Of a stretch of DNA of 6,352 nucleotides, positions 1-5,968 are shown piece after piece. Numbering within the stretch: position 1 is the stretch's first letter; every line of letters begins with the position of its first letter. The notes under the pieces are model-generated. The model saw only the letters and a program-made list of their open reading frames with translations, ran no database searches and was not told where the DNA came from. The stretch covers positions 1 through 6,352 of the forward strand of contig DRLX01000510.1 of assembly GCA_011322715.1 (NCBI GenBank), given 5' to 3'. The DNA is from Desulfobulbaceae bacterium. GTDB taxonomy: Bacteria > Desulfobacterota > Desulfobulbia > Desulfobulbales > Desulfobulbaceae. The translations under genes were made by a program, and so were the position numbers.

Positions 1-1049
1 AGGAATTTGACAAAACGTTGCTTTTCTATACAGTTGGTATAGGCATCCTCGGCGCTTATCTTCTTTTTTTCCAGAAGTTCCATAATGGCATCATCAATGG
101 TCTGCATGCCGTATCGCTTTCCAGTCTGCATCACCGATGGAATCTGATAAGTTTTTGCCTCCCGGATCAAATTGCGTACCGCCGGCGTACAGATGAGGAT
201 TTCCAGAGCGGCCACCCTGCCTTTGACATCAACCCGTTTAAACAGCGTCTGAGAGACAACCGCCTTCAGTGCGTCCGCCAGGGTGGAGCGTACCTGGCCC
301 TGTTGATTGGCGGGGAAAATTTCTATAACACGATCAACCGTTTTCATGGCATTCATGGTGTGCAGAGTGCCGAAAACAAGATGGCCGGTCATGGACGCCT
401 CCATGGCGAGAGAAATAGTTTCCAGATCACGCAACTCACCAACAAGAATAATATCAGGGTCCTCACGAAGGGCGCCGCGAAGGGCGGCGGTAAAAGTTTT
501 TGTGTGGGTGCCGACTTCTCGATGATTGATAATGCACTGCTGGCTCTTGTGGACAAATTCAATGGGATCTTCAATGGTCAGGATATGGTCTTTACGGGTA
601 CGATTGGCCTCATCAACAATGGCGGCAAGGGTTGTTGATTTACCGGAACCGGTAGGGCCTGTGACAAGAACAAGCCCTTTGGGCAGACTGGCAAGCTTGG
701 CAATAACCTTGGGAAGTCCCAACTGCTCACAGGTAAGAATATCACTTGGAATCTCACGAAAAACCGCGCCGATACCATACTTTTGCTGAAAGAAATTACA
801 GCGGTAACGGGCCAGTCCGGGAATCTCGTAAGCAAAGTCCATGTCACCTGTTTCCTCAAAAACCTTGATCTTATCCTCCGGGCAGATCTCATAGAGTATA
901 TTTTTCAAGGTTTCGTTATCCATAGTCTTGAACTTCACCCTTTCCATATCGCCACGGATACGAAGTACGGGCTGCTGGCCGGCCATCATATGAAGATCCG
1001 AGGCCCCTTCGTCGTTCATCAATTTAAAAAACGCATCTATCTGTGCCAT
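1..1049 (-). CDS. pilT: PilT, type IV pilus retraction (twitching motility) ATPase, 3' end cut by window edge
   Basis: Hexameric cytoplasmic ATPase of the secretion-ATPase superfamily that depolymerises type IV pili and so powers retraction and twitching. I translated 349 codons from the ATG at 1049 with no stop before the left edge; the frame continues off the window. Family length is roughly 345-370, so only a few to about twenty residues should be missing. Visible motifs: Walker A GPTGSGKST at residues 131-139 (Lys137), Asp box TIEDPIEFVH at 158-167, Walker B DPDIILVGEL with catalytic Glu205, His box TGHLVFGTLHT at 221-231, and AVRNLIRE at 290-297. The last matches the AIRNLIRE signature required for retraction, which favours PilT over PilB or PilU. 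The start is supported by AGGGAG (1062-1057) seven bases before the ATG. It lies 65 bases after the LOG-family gene on the same strand. No frameshift is seen. The assignment is very secure; paralogue number is unknown. Confidence 0.96.
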   Translation of the reverse strand, partial: MAQIDAFFKLMNDEGASDLHMMAGQQPVLRIRGDMERVKFKTMDNETLKNILYEICPEDKIKVFEETGDMDFAYEIPGLARYRCNFFQQKYGIGAVFREIPSDILTCEQLGLPKVIAKLASLPKGLVLVTGPTGSGKSTTLAAIVDEANRTRKDHILTIEDPIEFVHKSQQCIINHREVGTHTKTFTAALRGALREDPDIILVGELRDLETISLAMEASMTGHLVFGTLHTMNAMKTVDRVIEIFPANQQGQVRSTLADALKAVVSQTLFKRVDVKGRVAALEILICTPAVRNLIREAKTYQIPSVMQTGKRYGMQTIDDAIMELLEKKKISAEDAYTNCIEKQRFVKF

Positions 1050-1114
1050 TACTCTACTCCCTGGAGAAAAAAGTTACCCGTGCCGATAAAAATAACCGAG
1101 TCCACCATATAACG

Positions 1115-1798
1115 CTAAAAAACTACAATCTTACGTATAAATTGTATTATATCATCTACATCGTCAAAGACTTCAAAAAGGAGTAAATCCTCTTCGGCGA
1201 TTTTCCCCGTCCCCAGCATCTGTTCTTTGATCCAGTCAACCAGACCACCCCAATAGGAAGAGCCGACCAGAATAATAGGGAAGGGTTTGATTTTCCTTGT
1301 CTGGATCAAGGTCAGGGATTCAAAAAGCTCATCAAGAGACCCCAGTCCTCCCGGCATGCAGACAAAGGCCATGGAATACTTCATGAACATGACCTTGCGC
1401 ACAAAAAAATACCTGAAATCAAGCGGGAGATTGACATAAGCATTTCCTTCCTGTTCATGGGGAAGATCAATATTGAGACCGATCGACAAGCCGTCCGCCT
1501 CACTGGCTCCCCTGTTGGCAGCCTCCATAATTCCCGGCCCTCCTCCGGTAACGATGCCATACCCAAGTTCGGCAAGCGTGCGGGCTATTTCCCTTGCCTT
1601 TTGATAATCAGGATGGTCTTCCGCTGTTCGTGCGGAACCATATATGGTCACCGAGGGACGTTTAATCGCAGACAGGGTATCAAATCCCTCCACAAACTCG
1701 GAAATAATTCGAAACATGCGCCAGGAGTCGCCCTGGCTCATATTATCAAGACAAAACCGGGTTTCCCGGTTCAGGGAAAATCGCCGATGATTACTCAT
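1115..1798 (-). CDS. LOG-family (TIGR00730) Rossmann-fold nucleoside monophosphate phosphoribohydrolase
   Basis: A complete 227-residue protein of the lysine-decarboxylase-like/LOG family. Members cleave the N-glycosidic bond of nucleoside 5'-monophosphates (cytokinin riboside monophosphates in plants, AMP and other NMPs in bacteria), giving a free base and ribose 5-phosphate. Older databases often mislabel them lysine decarboxylase. Visible features: a Rossmann entry strand SVTIYGSAR at 49-57, the glycine loop TGGGPGIMEAANRGA at 84-98, RK at 134-135, and the signature PGGLGSLDE at 149-157, where the usual PGGxGTxxE has Ser154 for Thr. Glu157, expected to be catalytic, is kept. About 45 N-terminal residues precede the Rossmann core, as in the longer bacterial members. 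The start is supported by AGGTGA (1807-1802) just upstream. It lies 53 bases after the TPR gene and 65 before pilT. The family is secure; the real substrate cannot be read from the sequence, and a role in nucleotide salvage is inference. Confidence 0.92.
   Translation of the reverse strand: MSNHRRFSLNRETRFCLDNMSQGDSWRMFRIISEFVEGFDTLSAIKRPSVTIYGSARTAEDHPDYQKAREIARTLAELGYGIVTGGGPGIMEAANRGASEADGLSIGLNIDLPHEQEGNAYVNLPLDFRYFFVRKVMFMKYSMAFVCMPGGLGSLDELFESLTLIQTRKIKPFPIILVGSSYWGGLVDWIKEQMLGTGKIAEEDLLLFEVFDDVDDIIQFIRKIVVF
1146..1154 (-). promoter_or_regulatory. Extended -10 promoter candidate for pilT
   Basis: TGATATAAT (1154-1146 on the minus strand) is a perfect extended -10 motif (TGnTATAAT) inside the last codons of the LOG gene, about 90 bases before the predicted pilT transcript reaches its ATG at 1049. 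No -35 at good spacing is seen, which extended -10 promoters can tolerate. The same bases encode Asp-Asp-Ile-Ile, so chance is possible. Confidence 0.28.
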
Positions 1799-1829
1799 TG
1801 CTCACCTGTTATTTATAAAAAATTACGAA

Positions 1830-1859
1830 AATATAAAAAATACGAAAAATTTTACGCAA
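1830..1859 (-). promoter_or_regulatory. Weak internal promoter candidate for the LOG-family gene
   Basis: TTGCGT (1859-1854), an 18-base spacer and TATATT (1835-1830) on the minus strand lie across the end of the TPR gene and the very AT-rich 53-base gap. The start would be near 1823, about 25 bases before the ATG. The -35 box matches at only three positions. Confidence 0.22.
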
Positions 1860-3969
1860 CTTCACTGAATTTCCTCAGCAAGAGCTCTGTTTCCCTTCTT
1901 TCAGAAAGAAGCAGATCTTTCCTCTTCAAGAGTCGGTCCAGCACCTTCCCGGCCTGTTTTTTCTTTGCCAAAGCATCAAGGATTCTGGCCTGTACTATCA
2001 TTGCCTTTGCATGGGTACGGGAAATACGCAAACTTCTTCCCACAGCGGACAGTGCTTCCTTTTCCCGACCAACAAACAAGAGAGCCTTTGCGTAACGATA
2101 CCAGGAGTCACAGTCGTTTTCGTCAAGGGACAATGCTTTTTCCAAAAGCAAAAAACCTGCCCCATCGCCTTCTCTCTGCTCAACGTAGAGTAAACCAAGC
2201 ATGCTCATGCTTTCAACATCATGGGGGTGCAGGCGCAGGGCACCCTGCAAAGACTGCATGGCCTTGAACGTTTCTCCGGTCCCGGCATATGCTTGCCCGA
2301 AGAGCCTGTATAAAAGTAATTTCCCATCATCGTCCTGTGCCTGTCGCCATCTGTCGAGCACGGTCAACGCCTCCTGAAACCGCTCCATCCGGCAGTAAAG
2401 ACGACCTAATTGACGATAAATATCCGTGCCGGTCATGCTTAAATGATAGTGTACGGACAGAGCCTTCTCAAAATGCTCCAGGGCCGGCCGATCCTTTCCC
2501 TGTCGAAGGTAGGCATATCCTAAATTCACCAGGGCCATATGATTATCAGGTTCTTTGGCAAGAACCTGCGTAAAGGATGTAATGGCATCGTGAACTCGAT
2601 TCATTTCCATCAGAGCAACCCCCAGGCTGTTCAGCAGGTTTTTTTCTCTCGGATACAATTGCAGGCCCAATGAGTATTCCCGAACGGCCCGGCGAAAGTC
2701 CCCCTCATCAAAAGAATAATCACCACTGACATTGAGACTGAGATGATCAAAGGCAACAACGCTTCCTGCATCATAAAAGGACGCGTGCATCAGAGCCTTG
2801 CGACAATTTCTGATGGTATCGGTTTTGGTGAATTTCAAACAGGGATAGCGACTGAACCCTACGGAAACGACATCACCGCCGGACGAAGAGACGGCTGCCG
2901 CCATTTCCTTGAACCGACTTACATGATACGACGACAATGAACCGGTGGAAAAAACAAAAACCTCATCATTTCCACAGGCAACACAATGCTGTTGCCTTGA
3001 GAGCAGGGGTGTTATCAACGTTGATAAAGCGTCTGCAGTCGTATCATGTGCATCGCGGGAAAACAGGGCAAGAGTGAAAAAATCCTTTCCACGCCACAGG
3101 GCCCTTAATTCGCGTAATGGCTTTTTGTCCGGCAAAGAAAACGGGTGAGGGGCATCCTTTCGTAATACATCCGTATCACAAAGACCAAAAGGTCCTCTCC
3201 GCTCCGCTACAGCAAGCGCCTGGAAAAGATCCGCCTGCAGAGAATTTCTTTTCTCTCTTAGTAGAGACGAAAAGGCTATATGTACCTTTTGTACACCTTT
3301 TTGCCGGAGATATTTCTGCAACCGGTGGGCATACATTCGACGTTGCTTTTGACCATCACGTTCAACGACCAGGCCGAACAGGCCCTGCCCTAAAAAAAAC
3401 ACCCCCCTGTTATCCGTTGCACAAAGCAATCGGGAAAGATATTGTATTTTCCTGGAAATTCCCCTATGTGATCGACGAATAAAATGAACGCTGATCAGAT
3501 ACAGCGCAAACCGGTCCTGTTCATCAGACACTTCGCGTACAAGCTGTTCCATGGCGCGAGTGTTGTACAAGCCCGTCTCCGGATCAAGATAAATCTGCCG
3601 AACCATTGAAAGATGTTCCCCGACAGTCTCCTGAAAGGCATACAGCCAATCGGAAGAAAATCTTTTCAACAGGGCCGGGTCCGTATCAAAAAATACAAAA
3701 ACAGCCCGTTGGTCATCGGCGAGCGAAACGGGACAAAGGAGAATGCCGTCAATAAAGCCTGGAGCCGTAGATTTCTCTGATTCAACAATAGATTGACGAA
3801 GCCGGTCGGGAACTTCAGTGCCGACGGAGATAAAAGATTCTTTATTTCCTTTGTACCAGAGTCGAACCGCTGCCGGCACAGGGAATAATCGCCTGACGAC
3901 CTGCTCAAAAACAGGAGCAAGCAGCGAACAATCCTTCACGGTTAGACGTTGCGACTGATCGACGTACAT
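1852..3969 (-). CDS. Tandem degenerate GGDEF-like / TPR-repeat protein, probable non-catalytic signalling scaffold
   Basis: 705 residues, no signal peptide or membrane segment, so probably cytoplasmic. Residues 1-120 are an unrecognised, possibly GAF-like sensor region. Residues 127-270 open with DPETGLYNTR (129-138), the usual entry of a diguanylate cyclase GGDEF domain, but the signature hairpin is GQGLF (194-198). Residues 285-412 look like a second GGDEF fold with GNDEV at 333-337 and a typical C-terminal half (VSVGFSRYP at 368-376, then CRKALMHASFYDAGSVVAF). The DxD metal site expected near residue 303 is lost, and no intact RxxD inhibitory site precedes it. Residues 416-687 form about eight TPR units (for example NLLNSLGVALMEMN and ALVNLGYAYLRQGK). 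I infer a scaffold that lost cyclase activity, perhaps binding c-di-GMP or a partner. The start has a weak ribosome site and lies 12 bases after selA, so translational coupling is likely. Exact function unknown. Confidence 0.85.
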   Translation of the reverse strand: MYVDQSQRLTVKDCSLLAPVFEQVVRRLFPVPAAVRLWYKGNKESFISVGTEVPDRLRQSIVESEKSTAPGFIDGILLCPVSLADDQRAVFVFFDTDPALLKRFSSDWLYAFQETVGEHLSMVRQIYLDPETGLYNTRAMEQLVREVSDEQDRFALYLISVHFIRRSHRGISRKIQYLSRLLCATDNRGVFFLGQGLFGLVVERDGQKQRRMYAHRLQKYLRQKGVQKVHIAFSSLLREKRNSLQADLFQALAVAERRGPFGLCDTDVLRKDAPHPFSLPDKKPLRELRALWRGKDFFTLALFSRDAHDTTADALSTLITPLLSRQQHCVACGNDEVFVFSTGSLSSYHVSRFKEMAAAVSSSGGDVVSVGFSRYPCLKFTKTDTIRNCRKALMHASFYDAGSVVAFDHLSLNVSGDYSFDEGDFRRAVREYSLGLQLYPREKNLLNSLGVALMEMNRVHDAITSFTQVLAKEPDNHMALVNLGYAYLRQGKDRPALEHFEKALSVHYHLSMTGTDIYRQLGRLYCRMERFQEALTVLDRWRQAQDDDGKLLLYRLFGQAYAGTGETFKAMQSLQGALRLHPHDVESMSMLGLLYVEQREGDGAGFLLLEKALSLDENDCDSWYRYAKALLFVGREKEALSAVGRSLRISRTHAKAMIVQARILDALAKKKQAGKVLDRLLKRKDLLLSERRETELLLRKFSEVA

Positions 3970-3981
3970 TAAATTATGCGC

Positions 3982-5418
3982 TCAGGAAAAAATACCCAGC
4001 AGGGTCTTGTGAAGAAGTGAAATTTCATCATCGGCAACAGTTCGCATATCCAAAAGCAGACGATCCGTTTCAATGCGGCCGATGACAGGAATATCCCGGC
4101 TGCGCAAGGCATGTTCCAGTCGATTGACGGCCAGATGGTGCGGCGCTACGGTAACAGCGCGACTGGGCAGATTTTGTTCCGGCATTGCCCCACCTCCGAC
4201 GCGGGAAGCTGCGTCTATTACGGAAAACGTACAATGACTTTTCAAATCTCTTCGCAGAAGCCGTAACAAACGCCGGGCCCTTTTATCTACAACCTCAATG
4301 GGCGCGGAAATCATGGCAAGGGTTGGAATTGTTGCCAACGCGGTCTGCTCATCACGATACAGCCGGAGGATGGATTCAAGGCCGGACAGGGTAAATTTAT
4401 CAATGCGAAGGGCCCTGTTGAGTGGATTTCTTTTAATTTTTTCGATTATTGTCTTCCTGCCGACAATAATCCCTGCCTGGGGCCCACCGAGTAATTTATC
4501 GCCGCTGAAGGTCACCACATCGACACCGGATGCGATAACTTCCTGGACGGTCGGTTCTTTCCTGAGTCCATAACGACTGAGATCAACAAGGCAGCCGGAA
4601 CCAAGATCCTCGGCAACAGGGATTCCCTGTTGCCTACCGAGGGAGACCAATTCTTTATTCTCGACCTCTTTGGTAAAGCCGATAATTCGATAATTGCTGC
4701 AATGCACCTTGAGAAGCAACCCGGTTTCATCACTGATTGCGGTCCGGTAATCGCGCAGATGCGTCCGGTTGGTCGCGCCGACTTCGACAAGAGTAGCGCC
4801 GCTTCTCCGCATCACATCGGGAATACGAAAAGATCCGCCGATTTCCACAAGTTGCCCTCTTGAAACAATGACCTCTCTATCCTTGGCAAGGGTTTCAAGA
4901 ACTATAAGAACAGCGGCGGCATTATTATTGACGACAAGTCCGGCCTCCGCTCCGGTGAGTTCGCATAAGAGAGCTTCGACATGCGCATAGCGACTACCCC
5001 GCTGCCCGGTTTCAAGATCAAATTCAAGGTTGGAATACCGCGAGCCGGCCTCATGGATTGCATCCATTGTTTCAGCGGGAAGAAGCGAGCGACCAAGATT
5101 GGTATGGACTATCACTCCGGTTGCATTAATCACGCGCCTGAATTGCACTTTATCCTTTTTAAGGATGTGATCAATCATCGCGGGAAGCATCTGAGAAAGG
5201 TTTAATGCCTTTTCATCAACCAGCTCATGGTTGAATATACGTTGTCGCTGTATATCGATAAAATTGCGCACACTTGATTTTATACCGCCTTGGGGGATTG
5301 AATGAAGATTTTTCTCTGAAGTAAGAGCGGCAAGACAGTCATCAATCTTCGGTAGTTTACGAAGCAATTCCTGAAGATTCGGTTCCGGCTTTCCGGTTTG
5401 TGTCAATTTTTTCCCCAT
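3982..5418 (-). CDS. selA: SelA, L-seryl-tRNA(Sec) selenium transferase (selenocysteine synthase)
   Basis: PLP-dependent cytoplasmic enzyme that converts seryl-tRNA(Sec) to selenocysteyl-tRNA(Sec) using selenophosphate. The protein has 478 residues, close to the E. coli length of 463, and is complete. Visible features: an N-terminal tRNA-binding region with LLRKLPKIDDCLAAL (18-32); the core INATGVIVHTNLGRSLL at 97-113; VNNNAAAVL at 163-171; the PLP region AEDLGSG at 269-275; and the Schiff-base lysine in FSGDKLLGGPQAG at 304-316 (Lys308, corresponding to E. coli Lys295). The ATG at 5418 has no clear Shine-Dalgarno; a TTG at codon 5 follows a GGGG run and is an alternative. The reading frame ends in TGA at 3984-3982, 12 bases before the TPR gene. 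selB, selC and selD are not in the window. Its presence implies the organism makes selenoproteins, as is common in sulfate reducers with formate dehydrogenases. Confidence 0.97.
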   Translation of the reverse strand: MGKKLTQTGKPEPNLQELLRKLPKIDDCLAALTSEKNLHSIPQGGIKSSVRNFIDIQRQRIFNHELVDEKALNLSQMLPAMIDHILKKDKVQFRRVINATGVIVHTNLGRSLLPAETMDAIHEAGSRYSNLEFDLETGQRGSRYAHVEALLCELTGAEAGLVVNNNAAAVLIVLETLAKDREVIVSRGQLVEIGGSFRIPDVMRRSGATLVEVGATNRTHLRDYRTAISDETGLLLKVHCSNYRIIGFTKEVENKELVSLGRQQGIPVAEDLGSGCLVDLSRYGLRKEPTVQEVIASGVDVVTFSGDKLLGGPQAGIIVGRKTIIEKIKRNPLNRALRIDKFTLSGLESILRLYRDEQTALATIPTLAMISAPIEVVDKRARRLLRLLRRDLKSHCTFSVIDAASRVGGGAMPEQNLPSRAVTVAPHHLAVNRLEHALRSRDIPVIGRIETDRLLLDMRTVADDEISLLHKTLLGIFS

Positions 5419-5570
5419 GATTTATCAGGTTGTTTATTTAAAATGTCGGAGGGAATCTTTGCTAAATTAATAAATAAAGAAATTATAAAGGAAAGCATAG
5501 AGAGTAAAAAATCCATTGCCGCTATTGAATAAGATAACAAGAATCTTCCAGACCGGGAATCTTCCTCCAC
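5403..5570 (-). CDS. Possible small membrane-protein ORF (55 codons, GTG start) overlapping the selA start
   Basis: An open frame from GTG at 5570 to TGA at 5405-5403 gives 55 residues. It begins MEEDSRSGRF and carries a hydrophobic stretch at about residues 10-37 (core FLLSMLSFIISLFINLA), followed by a polar tail ending KQPDKSWGKN. That is the shape of a single-pass small membrane protein. The GTG is preceded by AGAGGAAGG (5582-5574), a reasonable ribosome site. The ORF overlaps the first 16 bases of selA in another frame, an arrangement that could couple translation and would explain the lack of a Shine-Dalgarno at selA. Against it: AT-rich non-coding DNA readily encodes hydrophobic residues, the start is GTG, and the candidate selA -10 box lies inside it. 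I recognise no family. Speculative. Confidence 0.28.
   Translation of the reverse strand: MEEDSRSGRFLLSYSIAAMDFLLSMLSFIISLFINLAKIPSDILNKQPDKSWGKN
5482..5510 (-). promoter_or_regulatory. Candidate selA operon promoter
   Basis: On the minus strand a perfect TATAAT lies at 5487-5482. The upstream region offers only a poor -35: TTTTTA at 17 bases (5510-5505) or TTTACT at 15 bases. The start would be near 5475, leaving a leader of about 57 bases before the selA ATG. A TATAAT is easy to find in AT-rich DNA, so this is tentative. Confidence 0.4.
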
Positions 5571-5584
5571 GAACCTTCCTCTAC
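5541..5584. repeat. Cluster of three GAAYCTTCC direct repeats
   Basis: GAATCTTCC at 5541-5549 and 5557-5565, and GAACCTTCC at 5571-5579. The last two belong to a 14-base tandem unit, GAATCTTCCTCCAC then GAACCTTCCTCTAC (12 of 14 identical). It lies upstream of the candidate selA promoter and overlaps the 5' end of the possible small ORF. It could be a regulator-binding array or a small slippage duplication. Confidence 0.55.
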
Positions 5585-5690
5585 GTATATTACGCCATCA
5601 TGAGGGAGCAAAGCAATGGGAAAAGGAAATTGAATGGCATCGAATTCATTTTCCAATTGAAAAAAAAGCGACTGAAATAGAAAAAACCCA

Positions 5691-5719
5691 TTGACTTCGT
5701 TTCTTCGATACTGTATTTT
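5691..5719 (+). promoter_or_regulatory. Second, distal rRNA promoter candidate ('P1') with upstream A-tracts
   Basis: -35 TTGACT (5691-5696), 17-base spacer and -10 TATTTT (5714-5719, four of six to consensus). A-tracts at 5660-5667, 5675-5677 and 5681-5686 lie immediately upstream, as expected for an UP element that binds the RNA polymerase alpha subunit. It sits 87 bases upstream of the proximal promoter; tandem promoters are common for rRNA operons. The -10 box is weaker, so this one is less certain. Confidence 0.5.
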
Positions 5720-5777
5720 CTTCGCCCGTTGCCCACGGGAAATTTTAATTGAGCAACAGACTATTTTAGAAAAAATC

Positions 5778-5806
5778 TTGACCTATTTTCAAAAATAGTT
5801 TATCAT
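5778..5806 (+). promoter_or_regulatory. Main rRNA operon promoter (sigma70-type, proximal, 'P2')
   Basis: -35 TTGACC (5778-5783), exactly 17 bases of spacer, and -10 TATCAT (5801-5806); each box matches the consensus at five of six positions. An A/T-rich stretch just upstream (5761-5777) could act as an UP element. The expected start is near 5813, giving a leader of about 156 bases before the mature 16S. It is the best-scoring promoter I can see in the intergenic region. Confidence 0.75.
5783..5798. repeat. Perfect dyad inside the rRNA promoter spacer
   Basis: CTATTTT-CA-AAAATAG, two 7-base arms around two bases, lies between the -35 and -10 boxes of the proximal rRNA promoter. A second copy of the half-site CTATTTT starts at 5761, 22 bases (about two helical turns) upstream. 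The position fits an operator, but low-complexity AT sequence produces such dyads by chance. Confidence 0.45.
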
Positions 5807-5826
5807 AATATTTGTCATTATTATGA
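5803..5826. repeat. Perfect 8-base inverted repeat spanning the -10 box and predicted start site
   Basis: TCATAATA (5803-5810) and TATTATGA (5819-5826) are exact reverse complements separated by eight bases. The left arm overlaps the -10 box and the predicted transcription start (near 5813) lies in the centre. It could be a repressor site or merely AT-rich sequence. Confidence 0.45.
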
Positions 5827-5835
5827 ATAATTTTA

Positions 5836-5867
5836 AGGCGATGAACATAGGTTCACCTGCTTTTTTT
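5836..5867 (+). terminator. Attenuator-like hairpin with T-run in the rRNA leader
   Basis: AGG (5836-5838) and TGAAC (5842-5846) can pair with GTTCA (5851-5855) and CCT (5856-5858) around an ATAG loop, with a three-base bulge. Two bases later comes a run of seven T (5861-5867). The stem is weak for an intrinsic terminator, but it lies after both rRNA promoters and directly before boxA, where an antitermination-controlled pause or attenuator would make sense. Confidence 0.3.
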
Positions 5868-5879
5868 GATCTTTGAAAA
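5867..5879 (+). promoter_or_regulatory. boxA antitermination element of the rRNA leader
   Basis: TGATCTTTGAAAA followed by CTGAACA closely matches the TGNTCTTTGAAAA boxA-type sequence found in many bacterial rRNA leaders. boxA in nascent RNA recruits NusB/NusE (S10) and other Nus factors, protecting rRNA transcription from premature termination. It lies about 90 bases before the mature 16S, a usual position. Confidence 0.75.
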
Positions 5880-5900
5880 CTGAACAGTAAATAGAGCGGG

Positions 5901-5959
5901 CCAAGTTAAGTAATTTGGTTTTTAAGAGTAGTAAAGTAAGTCCAATCGATTGTGATTGG
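5901..5959 (+). other. Two small leader hairpins before 16S (possible processing region)
   Basis: CCAAGTT pairs with AATTTGG (5901-5907 with 5912-5918, one G-U pair, four-base loop), and CCAATC pairs with GATTGG (5942-5947 with 5954-5959, six-base loop). Both lie between boxA and the mature 16S end. In other bacteria this zone forms one side of the long RNase III processing stem with sequence 3' of 16S, which is outside the window, so the local hairpins may be alternatives to it. Confidence 0.45.
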
Positions 5960-5968
5960 TCAGGATAT

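Larger units (their letters stand above)
5419..5968. other. AT-rich divergent control region between selA and the rRNA operon
   Basis: About 550 bases with no clearly established protein gene; only the speculative 55-codon ORF at its selA end. From left to right it holds the candidate selA promoter, a GAAYCTTCC direct-repeat cluster (5541-5584), phased A-tracts (5660-5686), two tandem rRNA promoters (5691-5719 and 5778-5806) with overlapping dyads, a hairpin plus T-run (5836-5867), boxA (5867-5879) and two small hairpins before the 16S. The region is markedly richer in A+T than the flanking genes. Confidence 0.8.

Noticed and set aside
18..638. 206-codon open frame on the plus strand
   Set aside because: Lies wholly antisense to pilT, whose Walker and His-box motifs are intact in the opposite strand; the translated sequence has no recognisable family and no ribosome site.
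1050..1114. Terminator between the LOG gene and pilT
   Set aside because: The only complementarity is GTTA/TAAC, four pairs with a long loop before a T-run, too weak to call.
1799..1853. Repeated ACGAAAA elements in the TPR-LOG gap as an attachment site or repeat family
   Set aside because: Only two good copies in a 53-base, extremely AT-rich gap; no flanking integrase, tRNA or target duplication.
1457..2095. 212-codon open frame on the plus strand
   Set aside because: Antisense to the LOG gene and the end of the TPR gene, spans their intergenic gap, and shows low-complexity composition typical of a shadow frame.
3117..3482. 121-codon open frame on the plus strand
   Set aside because: Antisense to the first GGDEF-like region; no motif or ribosome site.
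5600..5680. 26-residue ORF on the plus strand (MREQSNGK...) before the rRNA promoter
   Set aside because: No Shine-Dalgarno, very short, and the Lys-rich end is produced by the A-tracts of the UP-like region.
5725..5739. Hairpin CCCGT-TGCCC-ACGGG followed by AAATTTT as a terminator
   Set aside because: Only a five-pair stem with no proper T-run, and no plus-strand gene lies upstream to be terminated; it falls at the expected start of the distal rRNA promoter instead.
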